DNA of 27,719 bases from Pseudomonadota bacterium (GCA_018896355.1 JAHIMW010000109.1:1-27719), one strand, 5' to 3'; counted from the stretch's first letter, positions 1-8,584 are shown. Numbers and translations are program-made. Notes: generated by a model not told the origin, from the sequence alone.

Positions 1-2
1 CG

Positions 3-1403
3 GCCCTGATCTGCGAGAGGCTCTGGAAGGAGCTGGGGATCGGCAAGATCATCCGCCGCCTTTTGGCAGATCGAAAGTTTGGCTTCGATGTGGAGCGGGC
101 GATCTTTCTGACGGTTTTGCATCGGCTTTTCGTATCCGGATCTGACCGGTCCTGTGACCGCTGGCATCGGGATTATGTGATCGACGGCGTCGACGCCCTG
201 TCCCTGCATCATCTCTACCGGGCGATGGCCTTTCTGGGAGAGGAACTCGAAGACCAGAAGGACTGCACCCCCTTCGCCCCGCGCTGCACAAAGGACGTGA
301 TCGAGGAGGACCTGTTCCTGGCGCGCCGGGATCTTTTCAGCAGTTTGGATTGCGTCTTTTTCGACACGACCTCCATCTACTTCGAGGGGGAGGGAGGCGA
401 GACCATCGGCGAGCTGGGCCACACCAAGGATCACCGTCCCGACCTCAATCAGATGGTGGTGGGGGTCATCCTCGACGATCACGGTCAACCGGTCTGCTGC
501 GAGATGTGGCCCGGGAACACGACGGATGTGACGACGCTCGTCCCGGTGATAAAGCGGCTGCGGAGCCGGTTTGCCATCGGACGGATCTGCGTCGTTTCGG
601 ATCGGGGGATGATCAGCGCCAAAACGATGGCCTACCTGGAAGAGGAGAAGATCCCCTACATCCTGGGCGCCCGGATGAGGAAAAGCAAAGAGGTGAAGGA
701 GGAGGTCCTCTCCCGTGCCGGTCGATACCGGGAGGTCCATCCGGAGGGCGTCTTAGCCAAAGATCCTTCTCCCCTGAAGGTCAAGGAGGTGATGGTGGAT
801 GGCCGCCGCTACATCGTGTGCCTGAATGAGAAACAGGCCCGGAAGGATGCGGCGGACCGGCAGGCAATCATCGATTCCCTGGAAGAAAAACTCAAGACCA
901 ATCCGAAGTCCCTCGTGGGGAACAAGGGCTACCGGAAGTACCTGAAACTGGATCGCGACACCGTTTCCGTCAATCAGGTGAAGATCGAAGAGGAGGTGCG
1001 GTACGACGGGAAGTGGGTTCTCAAGACGAACACCACGCTAACGGCTGAGCAGGTAGCCCTCAAGTACAAGGAACTCTGGCAGGTAGAGCAGGTCTTCAGG
1101 GACATGAAGTCGGTTCTGGACACCCGACCCATCTTCCATCAGTTGGATGAAACCATCCGGGGTCACGTCTTCTGCAGTTTTCTCGCCCTGGTCATCCGGA
1201 AGGAGTTGGATCGCAGGTTAGAGAAGGCCGGCCACTGTTTCGAGTGGGCCGACATTAAGCAGGATCTCAAGGCCCTTCAGGAGATCACGATTGAAGACAA
1301 AGGCAAGACCCTGGTTATCCGCAGCGAATGCCTCGGAACCTGCGGGAAGATTTTCCAGGCGGTCGGAGTGGCCATCCCGCCGACAATCCGGGAGATGGCA
1401 TGA
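3..1403 (+). CDS. IS1634/IS4-type DDE transposase, 5' end outside the window
   Basis: Cut-and-paste transposase of an insertion sequence. The frame is open to the left edge of the window, so the N-terminus is missing; the first in-window start-like codon is a TTG at 63, and residue numbers here count from it. The acidic triad looks intact: D101 in VFFDTTSIYFEGEG, D180 in VVSDRGMIS, and E342 in YKELWQVEQVFRDMK. The last motif matches the Y-(2)-R-(3)-E-(6)-K signature of the IS4 superfamily, with Leu in place of Arg. GHTKDHRPDLNQMVVG is also typical of the IS1634 group. No frameshift or stop is seen in the visible part, so it may be active. It converges on the trp operon and has no functional link to it. 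The family call is from motif recognition only. Confidence 0.9.
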   Translation, partial: ALICERLWKELGIGKIIRRLLADRKFGFDVERAIFLTVLHRLFVSGSDRSCDRWHRDYVIDGVDALSLHHLYRAMAFLGEELEDQKDCTPFAPRCTKDVIEEDLFLARRDLFSSLDCVFFDTTSIYFEGEGGETIGELGHTKDHRPDLNQMVVGVILDDHGQPVCCEMWPGNTTDVTTLVPVIKRLRSRFAIGRICVVSDRGMISAKTMAYLEEEKIPYILGARMRKSKEVKEEVLSRAGRYREVHPEGVLAKDPSPLKVKEVMVDGRRYIVCLNEKQARKDAADRQAIIDSLEEKLKTNPKSLVGNKGYRKYLKLDRDTVSVNQVKIEEEVRYDGKWVLKTNTTLTAEQVALKYKELWQVEQVFRDMKSVLDTRPIFHQLDETIRGHVFCSFLALVIRKELDRRLEKAGHCFEWADIKQDLKALQEITIEDKGKTLVIRSECLGTCGKIFQAVGVAIPPTIREMA

Positions 1404-1554
1404 CTTCTACACGTTGTCAAAGAGCAATCTGTGGTGCCAAGAACTTTTTCAAGGCACCCATCTATTTAAAATGGCGGAAGAATTTTTTGGCAACTGTTAA
1501 AGATCAGTTTGATACTATTCTGGCATAAAAAGCCGAGCTCCGTGTCGAACCGGT
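1404..1554. other. Transposase 3' flank, probable right end of the insertion sequence
   Basis: This noncoding stretch is visibly more AT-rich than the trp genes that follow. It contains a perfect 6-bp inverted repeat, GGTGCC (1433-1438) and GGCACC (1453-1458). A T-run followed by TGGCAACTGTTAA lies near 1483-1500. The IS terminal repeat probably lies between about 1430 and 1530. It cannot be defined because the left end of the element is outside the window. No gene is supported here; the two short plus-strand frames look like chance. Confidence 0.35.
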
Positions 1555-1590
1555 GCGCCCCGCCGGGGCGTATAACTGAAGGCGGGGCGC
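1555..1590. terminator. GC-rich stem-loop between transposase and trpA
   Basis: Perfect 10-bp inverted repeat, GCGCCCCGCC (1555-1564) and GGCGGGGCGC (1581-1590), with a 16-nt loop. It lies 3' of trpA and 3' of the convergent transposase. On the minus strand a TTTTT run occurs only about 23 nt after the stem, so it is not a textbook intrinsic terminator. It could protect or end either transcript. The rest of 1591-1691 shows no gene. Confidence 0.35.
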
Positions 1591-1691
1591 AGCCTGAAAA
1601 TGCCCGCCGGAGCCCTCCCGTCCTCTTCCCGTTTTTGCGGCCCCCCGGCCGGAAGATCCGGATGGACGCCTCGGCGATTCAGCATAGACTT

Positions 1692-2516
1692 TCATTTCAC
1701 CGGGGAATCCGGAGGACAGGCGGCGTCGATCGCCTGGCGGATCTCCGTCGCGAAAGAAGCGGCCGCCGGGATGAGATCATCGCTTTCACCCTTTTCACCG
1801 ATCAGACGGACCAGGGCGCTTCCGACAACGACGCCGTCGGCCAGGGGGGCGATGGTTGCCGCCTGTGCGGGTGTGGAGATCCCGAAGCCGACCGCGACGG
1901 GAAGCACCGTCATTCCCTTGAGCCGCTTTACATCCCGCCGGACATCGTCGGGCCTGGGGACGGCCGTTCCTGTGACGCCGGTGACGGAGATGTAATAGAC
2001 GAATCCCGTTACCCGCCGGAGGATCTTTCGGGCCCGCTTGGGATCGGTCGTCGGGGCGATGAGTGTGATGAAATCGAGTCCGACCGGATCCGAGTATTGT
2101 CGGAGTTCGTCCGCCTCCTCGGGGGGGAGATCGACGACAAGGAGGCCGTCCACGCCTGAGGAAGCGGCATCCGCCGCGAACTTTTCCGGTCCGTAGTTCA
2201 GGATCGGGTTATAGTAGCCGAACAGGACGATCGGGATTCCGCTGAAGCGGCGGAGCCGGACGATCATCGCCAGGATCTTCTCCAGATAGGTCCCTTTTTT
2301 CAGCGCCCGCTGGGAGGCGGCCTGGATGATGGGACCGTCCGCCGTCGGGTCGGAGAAGGGGACGCCGATCTCCACGATGTCCACACCGGCGGCTTCCAGC
2401 GCATGGATGAGTTTTACGGTGGTTTCCAGGTCCGGGTCGCCAGCCGTCAGGTAGGCGACGAATGCCTTCCGCCCCTCTTTTTTCAACGCCGTGAATCTCT
2501 CTTCAATCCGTCCCAT
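1692..2516 (-). CDS. trpA: Tryptophan synthase alpha subunit
   Basis: Cleaves indole-3-glycerol phosphate to indole and glyceraldehyde-3-phosphate; the indole is channelled to TrpB in the alpha2beta2 complex. At 274 residues it is normal length for this TIM-barrel enzyme. The two catalytic acids fall at the classical positions, E49 and D60, in the motif DIVEIGVPFSDPTADGP. LFGYYNPILNYG, YYISVTGVTG and the phosphate-binding VGFGIS are also present. Its ATG overlaps the trpB stop codon in a TAATG arrangement, so translation is probably coupled, which suits 1:1 subunit production. It is the last gene of the trp operon. Identification is secure. Confidence 0.98.
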   Translation of the reverse strand: MGRIEERFTALKKEGRKAFVAYLTAGDPDLETTVKLIHALEAAGVDIVEIGVPFSDPTADGPIIQAASQRALKKGTYLEKILAMIVRLRRFSGIPIVLFGYYNPILNYGPEKFAADAASSGVDGLLVVDLPPEEADELRQYSDPVGLDFITLIAPTTDPKRARKILRRVTGFVYYISVTGVTGTAVPRPDDVRRDVKRLKGMTVLPVAVGFGISTPAQAATIAPLADGVVVGSALVRLIGEKGESDDLIPAAASFATEIRQAIDAACPPDSPVK

Positions 2517-3712
2517 TATTCCTTTTCCTCCCTGCTCTCGGCGATGGTCTCCGCATCCTTGTCACCCCGGCCGGAGAGGTTGATGATCACAATCTTGTCC
2601 TTGGCCATGGCCGGTATCGTTTTGATCGCATGGGCGACGGCATGGGCGCTTTCGAGGGCGGGGATGATCCCCTCCCGGCGGGAGAGGGTCACGAAGGCCT
2701 CCACCGCCTCCTCGTCCGTGACGGCGACGTAGCGGGCGCGTCCCGTGTCGTGGAGCCAGGCATGTTCCGGACCGACGCCGGGATAGTCGAGGCCGGCGGC
2801 GATCGCGTAGGCGTCCCGGACCTGGCCGTGTTCGTCCTGGAGGAGATAGGTCTTGTTCCCGTGCAGGACGCCGATCCTTTCTTCCGTGATGCTGGCCGCA
2901 TGGAGCCCCGTGGAGAGCCCTTTCCCCGCCGCCTCGACGCCGGTCATCGCCACGCCGGCGTCGTCAAGGAAGGGGTAAAAAAGCCCCAGAGCGTTGCTCC
3001 CGCCGCCGATGCAGGCGATGAGGAGATCGGGGAGCCGCCCTTCCTTTTTCAATATCTGCCGTTTCGCCTCGCGGCCGATCACGCTCTGGAAATCGCGGAC
3101 CATGACCGGGTAGGGGTGGGGACCGGCCGTGGTGCCGATGACGTAGAAGGTGTCCCGGACCGAGGCGACCCAGGCGCGCATCGCCTCGTTCATCGCGTCC
3201 TTGAGGGTCGCCGTTCCGGCGGAGACGGGGACAACCTCGGCGCCGAGGATCTTCATCCTGAAGACGTTATGGGCCTGCCGGCGGATGTCCTCCTCGCCCA
3301 TGAAGACCCGGCACTCCATCCCGAACAGCGCCGCCGCCGTCGCGGTCGCCACGCCGTGCTGTCCCGCCCCGGTCTCAGCGATCACCTTTTTCTTTCCCAT
3401 CCGCCGGGCGAGCAGGACCTGCCCCAAGGTGTTGTTGATCTTGTGCGAGCCCGTGTGGTTCATGTCCTCCCGCTTCAGGTAGATCTTCGCGCCGCCGATG
3501 GCCTCGGTGAGCCTCCGCGCCTCATAAAGGGGCGTCTCCCGCCCCGCGTACTCATGGAGATAAAAGGCGAACTCCTTTTTGAAGGCCGCATCCCTGCAGG
3601 CCGCGCGAAAAGCCTTCTCCAGTTCCATCAGGGCGGGCATCAGCGTCTCCGCTGCGTAGCGCCCCCCGAAGATCCCGAAATGGCCGTGTCTGTCAGGATG
3701 TGTCCGTTTCAT
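2516..3712 (-). CDS. trpB: Tryptophan synthase beta subunit
   Basis: PLP enzyme that condenses indole with L-serine to give L-tryptophan, the final step of the pathway. At 398 residues it is full length. The PLP Schiff-base lysine is K91 in HTGSHKINNTLGQ, and the phosphate-binding glycine loop is IGGGSNALG. The N-terminal GHFGIFGGRYAAETLMPAL is the usual TrpB1 signature, so this is the canonical TrpA-dependent form and not TrpB2. An AGGA motif lies about 12 nt before the ATG. Unlike most junctions in this cluster there is a 96-nt gap between trpF and trpB, and it holds most of an inverted repeat. The trpA start overlaps its stop. Confidence 0.98.
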   Translation of the reverse strand: MKRTHPDRHGHFGIFGGRYAAETLMPALMELEKAFRAACRDAAFKKEFAFYLHEYAGRETPLYEARRLTEAIGGAKIYLKREDMNHTGSHKINNTLGQVLLARRMGKKKVIAETGAGQHGVATATAAALFGMECRVFMGEEDIRRQAHNVFRMKILGAEVVPVSAGTATLKDAMNEAMRAWVASVRDTFYVIGTTAGPHPYPVMVRDFQSVIGREAKRQILKKEGRLPDLLIACIGGGSNALGLFYPFLDDAGVAMTGVEAAGKGLSTGLHAASITEERIGVLHGNKTYLLQDEHGQVRDAYAIAAGLDYPGVGPEHAWLHDTGRARYVAVTDEEAVEAFVTLSRREGIIPALESAHAVAHAIKTIPAMAKDKIVIINLSGRGDKDAETIAESREEKE

Positions 3713-3767
3713 GATGGCATTATTCCTTTCTGTTCCGGGGATATGTCCCGATCCCTCCGGGCTTCCG

Positions 3768-3825
3768 GCATTCGGGGGACACGATCCGCATTTCCTGCGG
3801 AAATACGGTCATGTCCCCCGAATGC
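3768..3825. repeat. 58-bp inverted repeat at the trpF/trpB junction
   Basis: Perfect 14-bp arms, GCATTCGGGGGACA (3768-3781) and TGTCCCCCGAATGC (3812-3825), enclose 30 nt. The 30 nt can itself form ATTTCC-tgc-GGAAAT (3790-3804) or, alternatively, CCGCA/TGCGG (3786-3800). The right arm lies within the last codons of trpF, so the repeat supplies the trpF stop codon and its final residues. It looks like a dispersed REP- or MITE-like element, or an mRNA-stabilising hairpin between two cistrons. No U-tract follows on the minus strand, so it is not a typical terminator. Confidence 0.8.
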
Positions 3826-4486
3826 GGCTCTTCTCCCCTGGGCTTGCAAAGATGGCCTTTTGTCCGGGAAGGTCCGCCTGGCGGATCATGCCGACGATCC
3901 GTTGCATCCGGTCGTGGTCCTTGATTCCGGGCGTCCTCTCGCAGCCGCTGTTGATGTCCACGGCATCGGGGGCGACGGCCGCCAGAGCCTCGCCGATGTT
4001 CTCGATGCAGAGGCCGCCGGCGAGGATCAGCGGGTGGGTTTTCCCGAGCCTTGCGGCGAGCCCCCAGTCGGCCCGCTTCCCCGTTCCGCCGTAACGGCCC
4101 GCCTCCCGGAAGTCCGCCAGGAAGGCCCGGACATCGTAGTCGTCAAGCGTCCGGAGGTCTTCGGGCGTTCGGGGAAAGACGGCCTTGATGACCCGCTCCG
4201 GCGGGAACCGGCGGCAGTATTCCGGCGATTCGTCGCCGTGGAGCTGGAGCAGGTCCAGTCCGCAGAGTTCGGCCGTCCGTTCCACCTCGCTTGCCTCCCG
4301 GTTGACGAAGACGCCGATCTTGAAGATTTCCCCGGGCAGCGCCGCGATGATTTCCCGCGCCCGCTCCGGCGTTACGTACCGGGGACTCGGCGGGTGGAAG
4401 ATAAAACCGATCGCGTCCGCCCCGCAGGCGGCGGCGCAGAGGGCATCCTCCAGATTTGTGATCCCGCAGATCTTGATCTCCGTCAT
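3809..4486 (-). CDS. trpF: Phosphoribosylanthranilate isomerase
   Basis: Converts N-(5-phosphoribosyl)anthranilate to CdRP by Amadori rearrangement, the third step after chorismate. It is a free-standing TIM barrel, not fused to TrpC. The general base is C7 in KICGIT and the general acid is D125 in FLADF; LQLHGDE, LAGGL and VDINSG are the usual strand motifs. The 225 residues are slightly longer than the common 200-210, because the C-terminal tail (about the last 15 residues, ending SRIRGT) runs into the inverted repeat at 3768-3825. The start ATG overlaps the trpC stop by 4 nt (ATGA). Identification is secure; the tail is probably dispensable. Confidence 0.97.
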   Translation of the reverse strand: MTEIKICGITNLEDALCAAACGADAIGFIFHPPSPRYVTPERAREIIAALPGEIFKIGVFVNREASEVERTAELCGLDLLQLHGDESPEYCRRFPPERVIKAVFPRTPEDLRTLDDYDVRAFLADFREAGRYGGTGKRADWGLAARLGKTHPLILAGGLCIENIGEALAAVAPDAVDINSGCERTPGIKDHDRMQRIVGMIRQADLPGQKAIFASPGEKSRIRGT

Positions 4487-5256
4487 TTTCCCAGGAGCTC
4501 CATCAGTTTCGGCCCGATCTCCGGGGCCGCAATGAGCGTCTCGCCGATCAGAAACGCCCGGATCCCCGCCTTCGTCAGGGTTTCGATATCCTGCCGGTTC
4601 CGGATCCCGCTTTCGCTGACCGCGATCCGGTCCGCCGGAATGAGGGGCGCCAACGCCAGGGTGGTCTGCAGGTCCGTCTGGAAGGTCTTCAAGTCCCGGT
4701 TGTTGATCCCGATGATCTCCGCACCGGCCCCAAGGGCCTGCTCCAACTCCGTGCCGTCGTGGACCTCGACCAGTGCGGCGAGCCCCAGCGAGGCGGACAG
4801 AGCCCGGTATTCCCGAAGCTGCACCTCCGTAAGGATGGCCGCAATGAGCAGCAGCGCATCGGCGCCGATCGCCCGCGTCTCATGGATCTGGTAAGGATCG
4901 ATGATGAACTCTTTCCGGAGGAGCGGAAGAGAGACGGTGGCTCTTACGGCGGATAGATCCGCGTCGCTTCCGCCGAAGAAGGTCTCATCCGTGAGGACGG
5001 AGATAGCCGCCGCCCCGTGGTTTTCATATTCCAAGGCGATCCGAACGGGGTCGAAATCCGCCCGGAGTAGGCCCCGGGAGGGAGAGCGCCGCTTCACCTC
5101 GGCGATGATCGCACATTCTTCTGCGCCGATCGCCTTTCGGAAATCGCGGGTTGGGGGCATTTTTTCGACGGCCTTTTCCAGCGCCCGCAAGGGGATCGTC
5201 TCCTTCCTCAGGGCAACCTCGCGGCGCTTTGTCTCGACAATATCGTCCAAGATCAT
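4483..5256 (-). CDS. trpC: Indole-3-glycerol phosphate synthase
   Basis: Closes the indole ring from CdRP with loss of CO2 and water. At 257 residues it is a complete monofunctional IGPS barrel. Motifs in order are AEVKRRSPSRGLL (catalytic Lys), LLRKEFIIDPYQI (catalytic Lys and Glu region), LLIAAIL, VEVHDGTELEQAL, IIGINNRDLKTFQTD, AVSESGI and FLIGETLI. A GGATG ribosome-binding motif precedes the ATG. Upstream is a 186-nt gap to trpD, mostly filled by the composite repeat at 5307-5444; 5257-5306 shows no gene. It overlaps trpF by ATGA, so trpC-trpF are translationally coupled. Confidence 0.97.
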   Translation of the reverse strand: MILDDIVETKRREVALRKETIPLRALEKAVEKMPPTRDFRKAIGAEECAIIAEVKRRSPSRGLLRADFDPVRIALEYENHGAAAISVLTDETFFGGSDADLSAVRATVSLPLLRKEFIIDPYQIHETRAIGADALLLIAAILTEVQLREYRALSASLGLAALVEVHDGTELEQALGAGAEIIGINNRDLKTFQTDLQTTLALAPLIPADRIAVSESGIRNRQDIETLTKAGIRAFLIGETLIAAPEIGPKLMELLGK

Positions 5257-5306
5257 GTCATCATCCTCAACTTGGGCTTCTACGCAGTAATTTGCTGAAA
5301 CCAGGG

Positions 5307-5444
5307 GACGGCTTCGTAAATAGTTCCGCAGGCAAGGTGCGCGTGGTTCGACAAGCTCACCATGACCGGTATGGAGCCTGCCCTGAGCCTGTCGAGGGGA
5401 AGGATGAAGCGCAACGCAGCATCCGGACTTTTTACGAAGCCGTC
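5307..5444. repeat. 138-bp composite inverted-repeat element between trpD and trpC
   Basis: Perfect 14-bp terminal inverted repeats, GACGGCTTCGTAAA (5307-5320) and TTTACGAAGCCGTC (5431-5444), bound an interior with a second, imperfect inverted pair: GTTCGACAAGCTCAC near 5347 and CCTGAGCCTGTCGAGG near 5383. The interior also holds GAAGCGCAACGCAGCATCCGG. These strings resemble dispersed intergenic repeats I associate with deltaproteobacterial genomes. With TIR-like ends and no coding capacity, it looks like a MITE or nested REP element. The right arm overlaps the trpD stop codon by two bases. Confidence 0.8.
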
Positions 5445-6453
5445 AACTGTGGCTCCTCTCGATTAGCGCCTGGAGTTTATTCCGGGCCGCTCCGCTGTCG
5501 ATGCAGGCCTCCGCGACCGCGATTCCCTCGCGGATCCCTTCCACCTTCCCCCCCGCGACGATGGCGAGCGCGGCGTTCAGGACGACGATTCCCCGGCGCG
5601 CCCCGGTTTCGCCGCTCAGGATCTCTGTCGTAATTCGGGCGTTCGCCTCCGCATCCCCGCCCAGGAGCTCGGCGGTGGCGAAGCTCTCTCCAAAGAGCTC
5701 CACGGGATCGATGTTGTAGGTCGTGACCAGTCCCTCCTTCAGCTCCGAGACCCGCGTCTCACTCGTGACCGTGGCCTCGTCAAGGCCGTCGGCGCCGTGG
5801 ACGACGAAGGCCCGTTTCGTCCCGAGGTTCTTCAGGACCCCGGCGAACATCTCCGTGAGCCTGGGGTCATAAACGCCGATGAGCTGGGCGGTCGCCCCGG
5901 CGGGGTTTGTGAGCGGCCCCAGTATGTTGAAGATCGTCCGGATCCCGATCTCCCGGCGGGGGCCGATGGCGTATTTCATCGCCCCATGGAGCCGGGGGGC
6001 AAAGAGGAAGCCGATCCCGATCTGCTGGAGGCACTCCTCGATGATCTCCGGCGCCGCGTCGATCTTGACGCCGAGGGCCTCCAGGACATCCGCGCTCCCG
6101 CAGCCGCTGGAGACCGCCCGGTTGCCGTGCTTGGCCACGGTCAGGCCCGCCGCCGCGACGACAAAGGCAGCGGTGGTCGATATGTTGAAGGTGTTCCGCC
6201 CGTCCCCGCCCGTTCCGCAGGTGTCCACGACGACGGACGACCGGGCGTCAATCCGGGTTGCTTTCTGCCGCATGATCCGGGCCGCGCCGGTCACCTCCTC
6301 CACTGTTTCCCCCTTGATCCGGAGCGCGGTCATGAAGGCGGCGATCTGGGCGGGCGTTGCCTCGCCCTCCATCACCTCCGTCATCACGGTCATCATCTCC
6401 GCTTCCCGCAGGTCCTCCCCGCGGACGATTTTCGCGATGGCCTCTCTGATCAT
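5443..6453 (-). CDS. trpD: Anthranilate phosphoribosyltransferase
   Basis: Transfers phosphoribose from PRPP to anthranilate. At 336 residues it is a normal-length, free-standing enzyme (no TrpG fusion). The helical N-terminal part precedes the diagnostic VDTCGTGGDGRNTFNIST motif (PRPP-diphosphate loop) and VAKHGNRAVSSGCGSADVLEALG. RRELGIRT-like RREIGIRTIFNILGPLTNPA and VHGADGLDE follow. The ATG overlaps the trpG stop (ATGA), consistent with coordinated expression with the anthranilate synthase subunits. The stop codon lies at the edge of the repeat at 5307-5444, so insertion of that element may have reset the last codons. Confidence 0.98.
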   Translation of the reverse strand: MIREAIAKIVRGEDLREAEMMTVMTEVMEGEATPAQIAAFMTALRIKGETVEEVTGAARIMRQKATRIDARSSVVVDTCGTGGDGRNTFNISTTAAFVVAAAGLTVAKHGNRAVSSGCGSADVLEALGVKIDAAPEIIEECLQQIGIGFLFAPRLHGAMKYAIGPRREIGIRTIFNILGPLTNPAGATAQLIGVYDPRLTEMFAGVLKNLGTKRAFVVHGADGLDEATVTSETRVSELKEGLVTTYNIDPVELFGESFATAELLGGDAEANARITTEILSGETGARRGIVVLNAALAIVAGGKVEGIREGIAVAEACIDSGAARNKLQALIERSHS

Positions 6454-7040
6454 GCGTTACACATCTCCTTTTTGTCGATGATCTGCAAAAAATTCCGGAT
6501 GATCCTTTTCCCGCCCGGCGTGAGGATCGATTCCGGGTGGAACTGGATCCCCTCCACGGGCAGCGTGCGATGTCGGAGTCCCATGATTTCCCCCTCCTGG
6601 GTCTCCGCGCTGATCTCCAGGCAGTCGGGAAGTGTCTCCCGTTCCACGATGAGCGAATGGTAACGGCCCGCGGGAAAGGGGCTGGGGAGGCCCTGGAAGA
6701 TCGTTTTCCCGTCGTTCAGGATCGGGGAGGTCTTGCCGTGCATGATCCTTCCCGCTCGGACGACGCGGCCGCCGAAGGCTTGGCCGATCGCCTGGTGACC
6801 GAGACAGACCCCCAGCAGCGGGATGCTCCGGTGGAACCGCCGGACCACATCGACGGTGATCCCCGCCTGCTCCGGAGAACAGGGGCCGGGGGAGAGGAAG
6901 ATCGCCTCGGGGGCCATCGCTTCGATCTCATCGAGGGCGATCGCGTCGTTCCGGCGGACGACGACCTCTTCGCCAAGCTGGCCAAGGTACTGGACGAGGT
7001 TGTAGGTAAAGGAATCGTAGTTGTCGATCATCAGGATCAT
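6450..7040 (-). CDS. trpG: Anthranilate synthase component II (glutamine amidotransferase)
   Basis: Hydrolyses glutamine and passes ammonia to TrpE. It is a 196-residue class I amidotransferase with the catalytic triad C79 (GVCLGHQ), H168 and E170 (FHPES). LSPGPCSPEQAG and the N-terminal IDNYDSFTYNLVQYL are standard. It could also serve p-aminobenzoate synthase (PabA role), because no separate pabA is seen here; that is an inference. An AGGAG box lies 7 nt before the ATG, in the 15-nt gap after trpE. It overlaps trpD by 4 nt. Confidence 0.97.
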   Translation of the reverse strand: MILMIDNYDSFTYNLVQYLGQLGEEVVVRRNDAIALDEIEAMAPEAIFLSPGPCSPEQAGITVDVVRRFHRSIPLLGVCLGHQAIGQAFGGRVVRAGRIMHGKTSPILNDGKTIFQGLPSPFPAGRYHSLIVERETLPDCLEISAETQEGEIMGLRHRTLPVEGIQFHPESILTPGGKRIIRNFLQIIDKKEMCNA

Positions 7041-7055
7041 CGTTCTTCTCCTATT

Positions 7056-8555
7056 TTAAAAATCGAATCCGTTCTCCGCCAGACGCACCGCCTGGACCAT
7101 TCCCTCTGCCTTGCCGAGCGTCTCCCTGTACTCCGTCTCCGGATCGGAATCGGCGACAATGCCGGCGCCGGCCTGGATGTAGATCTTCCCGTCCCTGAGC
7201 AGCATCGTCCGGATCGTGATGCAGAAATCCATGTTGCCGCCGTAGCTGAAGTAGCCCACGGCGCCGCCGTAAGGCCCCCGGCGGGAGGGCTCCAACTCCA
7301 CGATGATCTCCATCGCCCTTACCTTTGGCGCCCCGGTCAGCGTCCCCGCGGGGAAGGTCGCCCGGAGGACGTCGAAGGCATCCTTCCCCTCTGCGAGTTG
7401 CGCCTGGATGTCCGAGACGAGGTGCATCACGTGGGAGTAGCGCTCCACGGCCATCAACTGATTGACCTGGACGCTCCCGATCCGGGCGATCCGGCCGAGG
7501 TCGTTCCGGCCCAGGTCGACCAGCATCACGTGCTCCGCCCGCTCCTTGGGGTCTTTAAGGAGTTCGTCGGCGAGCCGCCGGTCCTCCTGTTCGTTCTTTC
7601 CCCTGCGCCTCGTCCCCGCGATGGGTTTGAGCTCCGCCACCCCCTCCTCGGTGCGGACCATAACCTCCGGCGAGGAGCCGATGAGGCAGAGGTCCCGGAT
7701 CTTGAGAAAGAACAGGTAGGGCGAGGGGTTCACATGGCGGAGCGCCCGATAGAGATCGACCGGGTCCGCGGCGGATTCCCGCTGGAGCCGCTGGGAGAGG
7801 ACGACCTGGATGATGTCCCCCGCGGCAATATATTCCCGGGCCGTCCGGACCATGGCCCGGTAGGTCTCCGGGGCCATGTCGGACCGGAAGGGGAGGGAGG
7901 GCTTCCGACCCTGGTCCTTCCGCTCTGGGGAAGCCGGTCTTCCGGCCAAGGGGACCTGGAGGAGGGCCGTCATGTCGTCGATCCGGCGGACGGCCCCGTC
8001 GTAGATTTCCCGAAGTTTTCCGCCCTCGCCGGTCATCGCGCAGGCGACGACCTTGAGCGTGTGCCGGACGTTGTCGAAGATCAGCAGCGTGTCGGTGACC
8101 AGAAAGACCGCCTCGTCCTCCACAGGGGAATCCCCCTTGCCGGCGGGGAGCCGCTCAAAATAGCGGACCATGTCGTAGCCGAGAAATCCCACGGCGCCCC
8201 CGAAGAACCGGGGCAGCCCCTCCATAGGGACGGGATGGCAACGATCGAGGAGTTCCTTCAGGAATCGCAGGGGGTCGCCGCCGTGGGGGATGCGGCGCAC
8301 AGCGCCGTTTTCCTCGATGACCACCTCTCCCTCCCGGACGCGGAAGATCAGCCGCGGGTCCGCCCCGAGGAAGCTGTACCGCGCCCATTTCTCCCCCCCT
8401 TCCACGCTCTCCAGGAGGAAGACGTGGGGGCGGTCGGCCAGTTTCATCAGGGCCGTGACGGGGGTTTCCGTATCGGCCAGGATCTCCCGGCAGACGGGGA
8501 TCAGGTTCCCCTCTCCGGCGCGTCGGGCGAAGGTCTCAAAATCTGGATCATACAT
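7056..8555 (-). CDS. trpE: Anthranilate synthase component I
   Basis: Converts chorismate plus ammonia to anthranilate and pyruvate, the committed step of tryptophan synthesis. At 499 residues it is full length. The N-terminal FLLESVEGGEKWARYSFLGADP contains the LLES element that binds feedback tryptophan. The C-terminal chorismate-binding domain shows IGSSPEVMVR, IAGTRRRGKNEQED, LLKDPKERAEHVMLVDLGRNDLG, FPAGTLTGAPKVRAMEII and YGGAVGYFSYGGNMDFCITIRT. The presence of LLES and of the full chorismate-domain set favours TrpE over PabB. An AAGGGA motif precedes the ATG by about 10 nt. The gene follows the trpL leader and tandem terminators, so expression should depend on charged tRNA-Trp as well as allosteric inhibition. 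Confidence 0.98.
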   Translation of the reverse strand: MYDPDFETFARRAGEGNLIPVCREILADTETPVTALMKLADRPHVFLLESVEGGEKWARYSFLGADPRLIFRVREGEVVIEENGAVRRIPHGGDPLRFLKELLDRCHPVPMEGLPRFFGGAVGFLGYDMVRYFERLPAGKGDSPVEDEAVFLVTDTLLIFDNVRHTLKVVACAMTGEGGKLREIYDGAVRRIDDMTALLQVPLAGRPASPERKDQGRKPSLPFRSDMAPETYRAMVRTAREYIAAGDIIQVVLSQRLQRESAADPVDLYRALRHVNPSPYLFFLKIRDLCLIGSSPEVMVRTEEGVAELKPIAGTRRRGKNEQEDRRLADELLKDPKERAEHVMLVDLGRNDLGRIARIGSVQVNQLMAVERYSHVMHLVSDIQAQLAEGKDAFDVLRATFPAGTLTGAPKVRAMEIIVELEPSRRGPYGGAVGYFSYGGNMDFCITIRTMLLRDGKIYIQAGAGIVADSDPETEYRETLGKAEGMVQAVRLAENGFDF

Positions 8556-8584
8556 GGCTCATTTTCCCTTAAGGTTTGACAGAT

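Noticed and set aside
2630..4894. Very long plus-strand open frame (754 codons) across trpB, trpF and trpC
   Set aside because: Antisense shadow produced by high GC and biased third positions. It crosses three secure minus-strand genes, and its protein is Arg/Pro/Asp-rich with no recognisable domain.
6537..8579. Plus-strand open frame of 680 codons opposite trpG and trpE
   Set aside because: Same shadow effect; the minus-strand genes have full sets of catalytic motifs.
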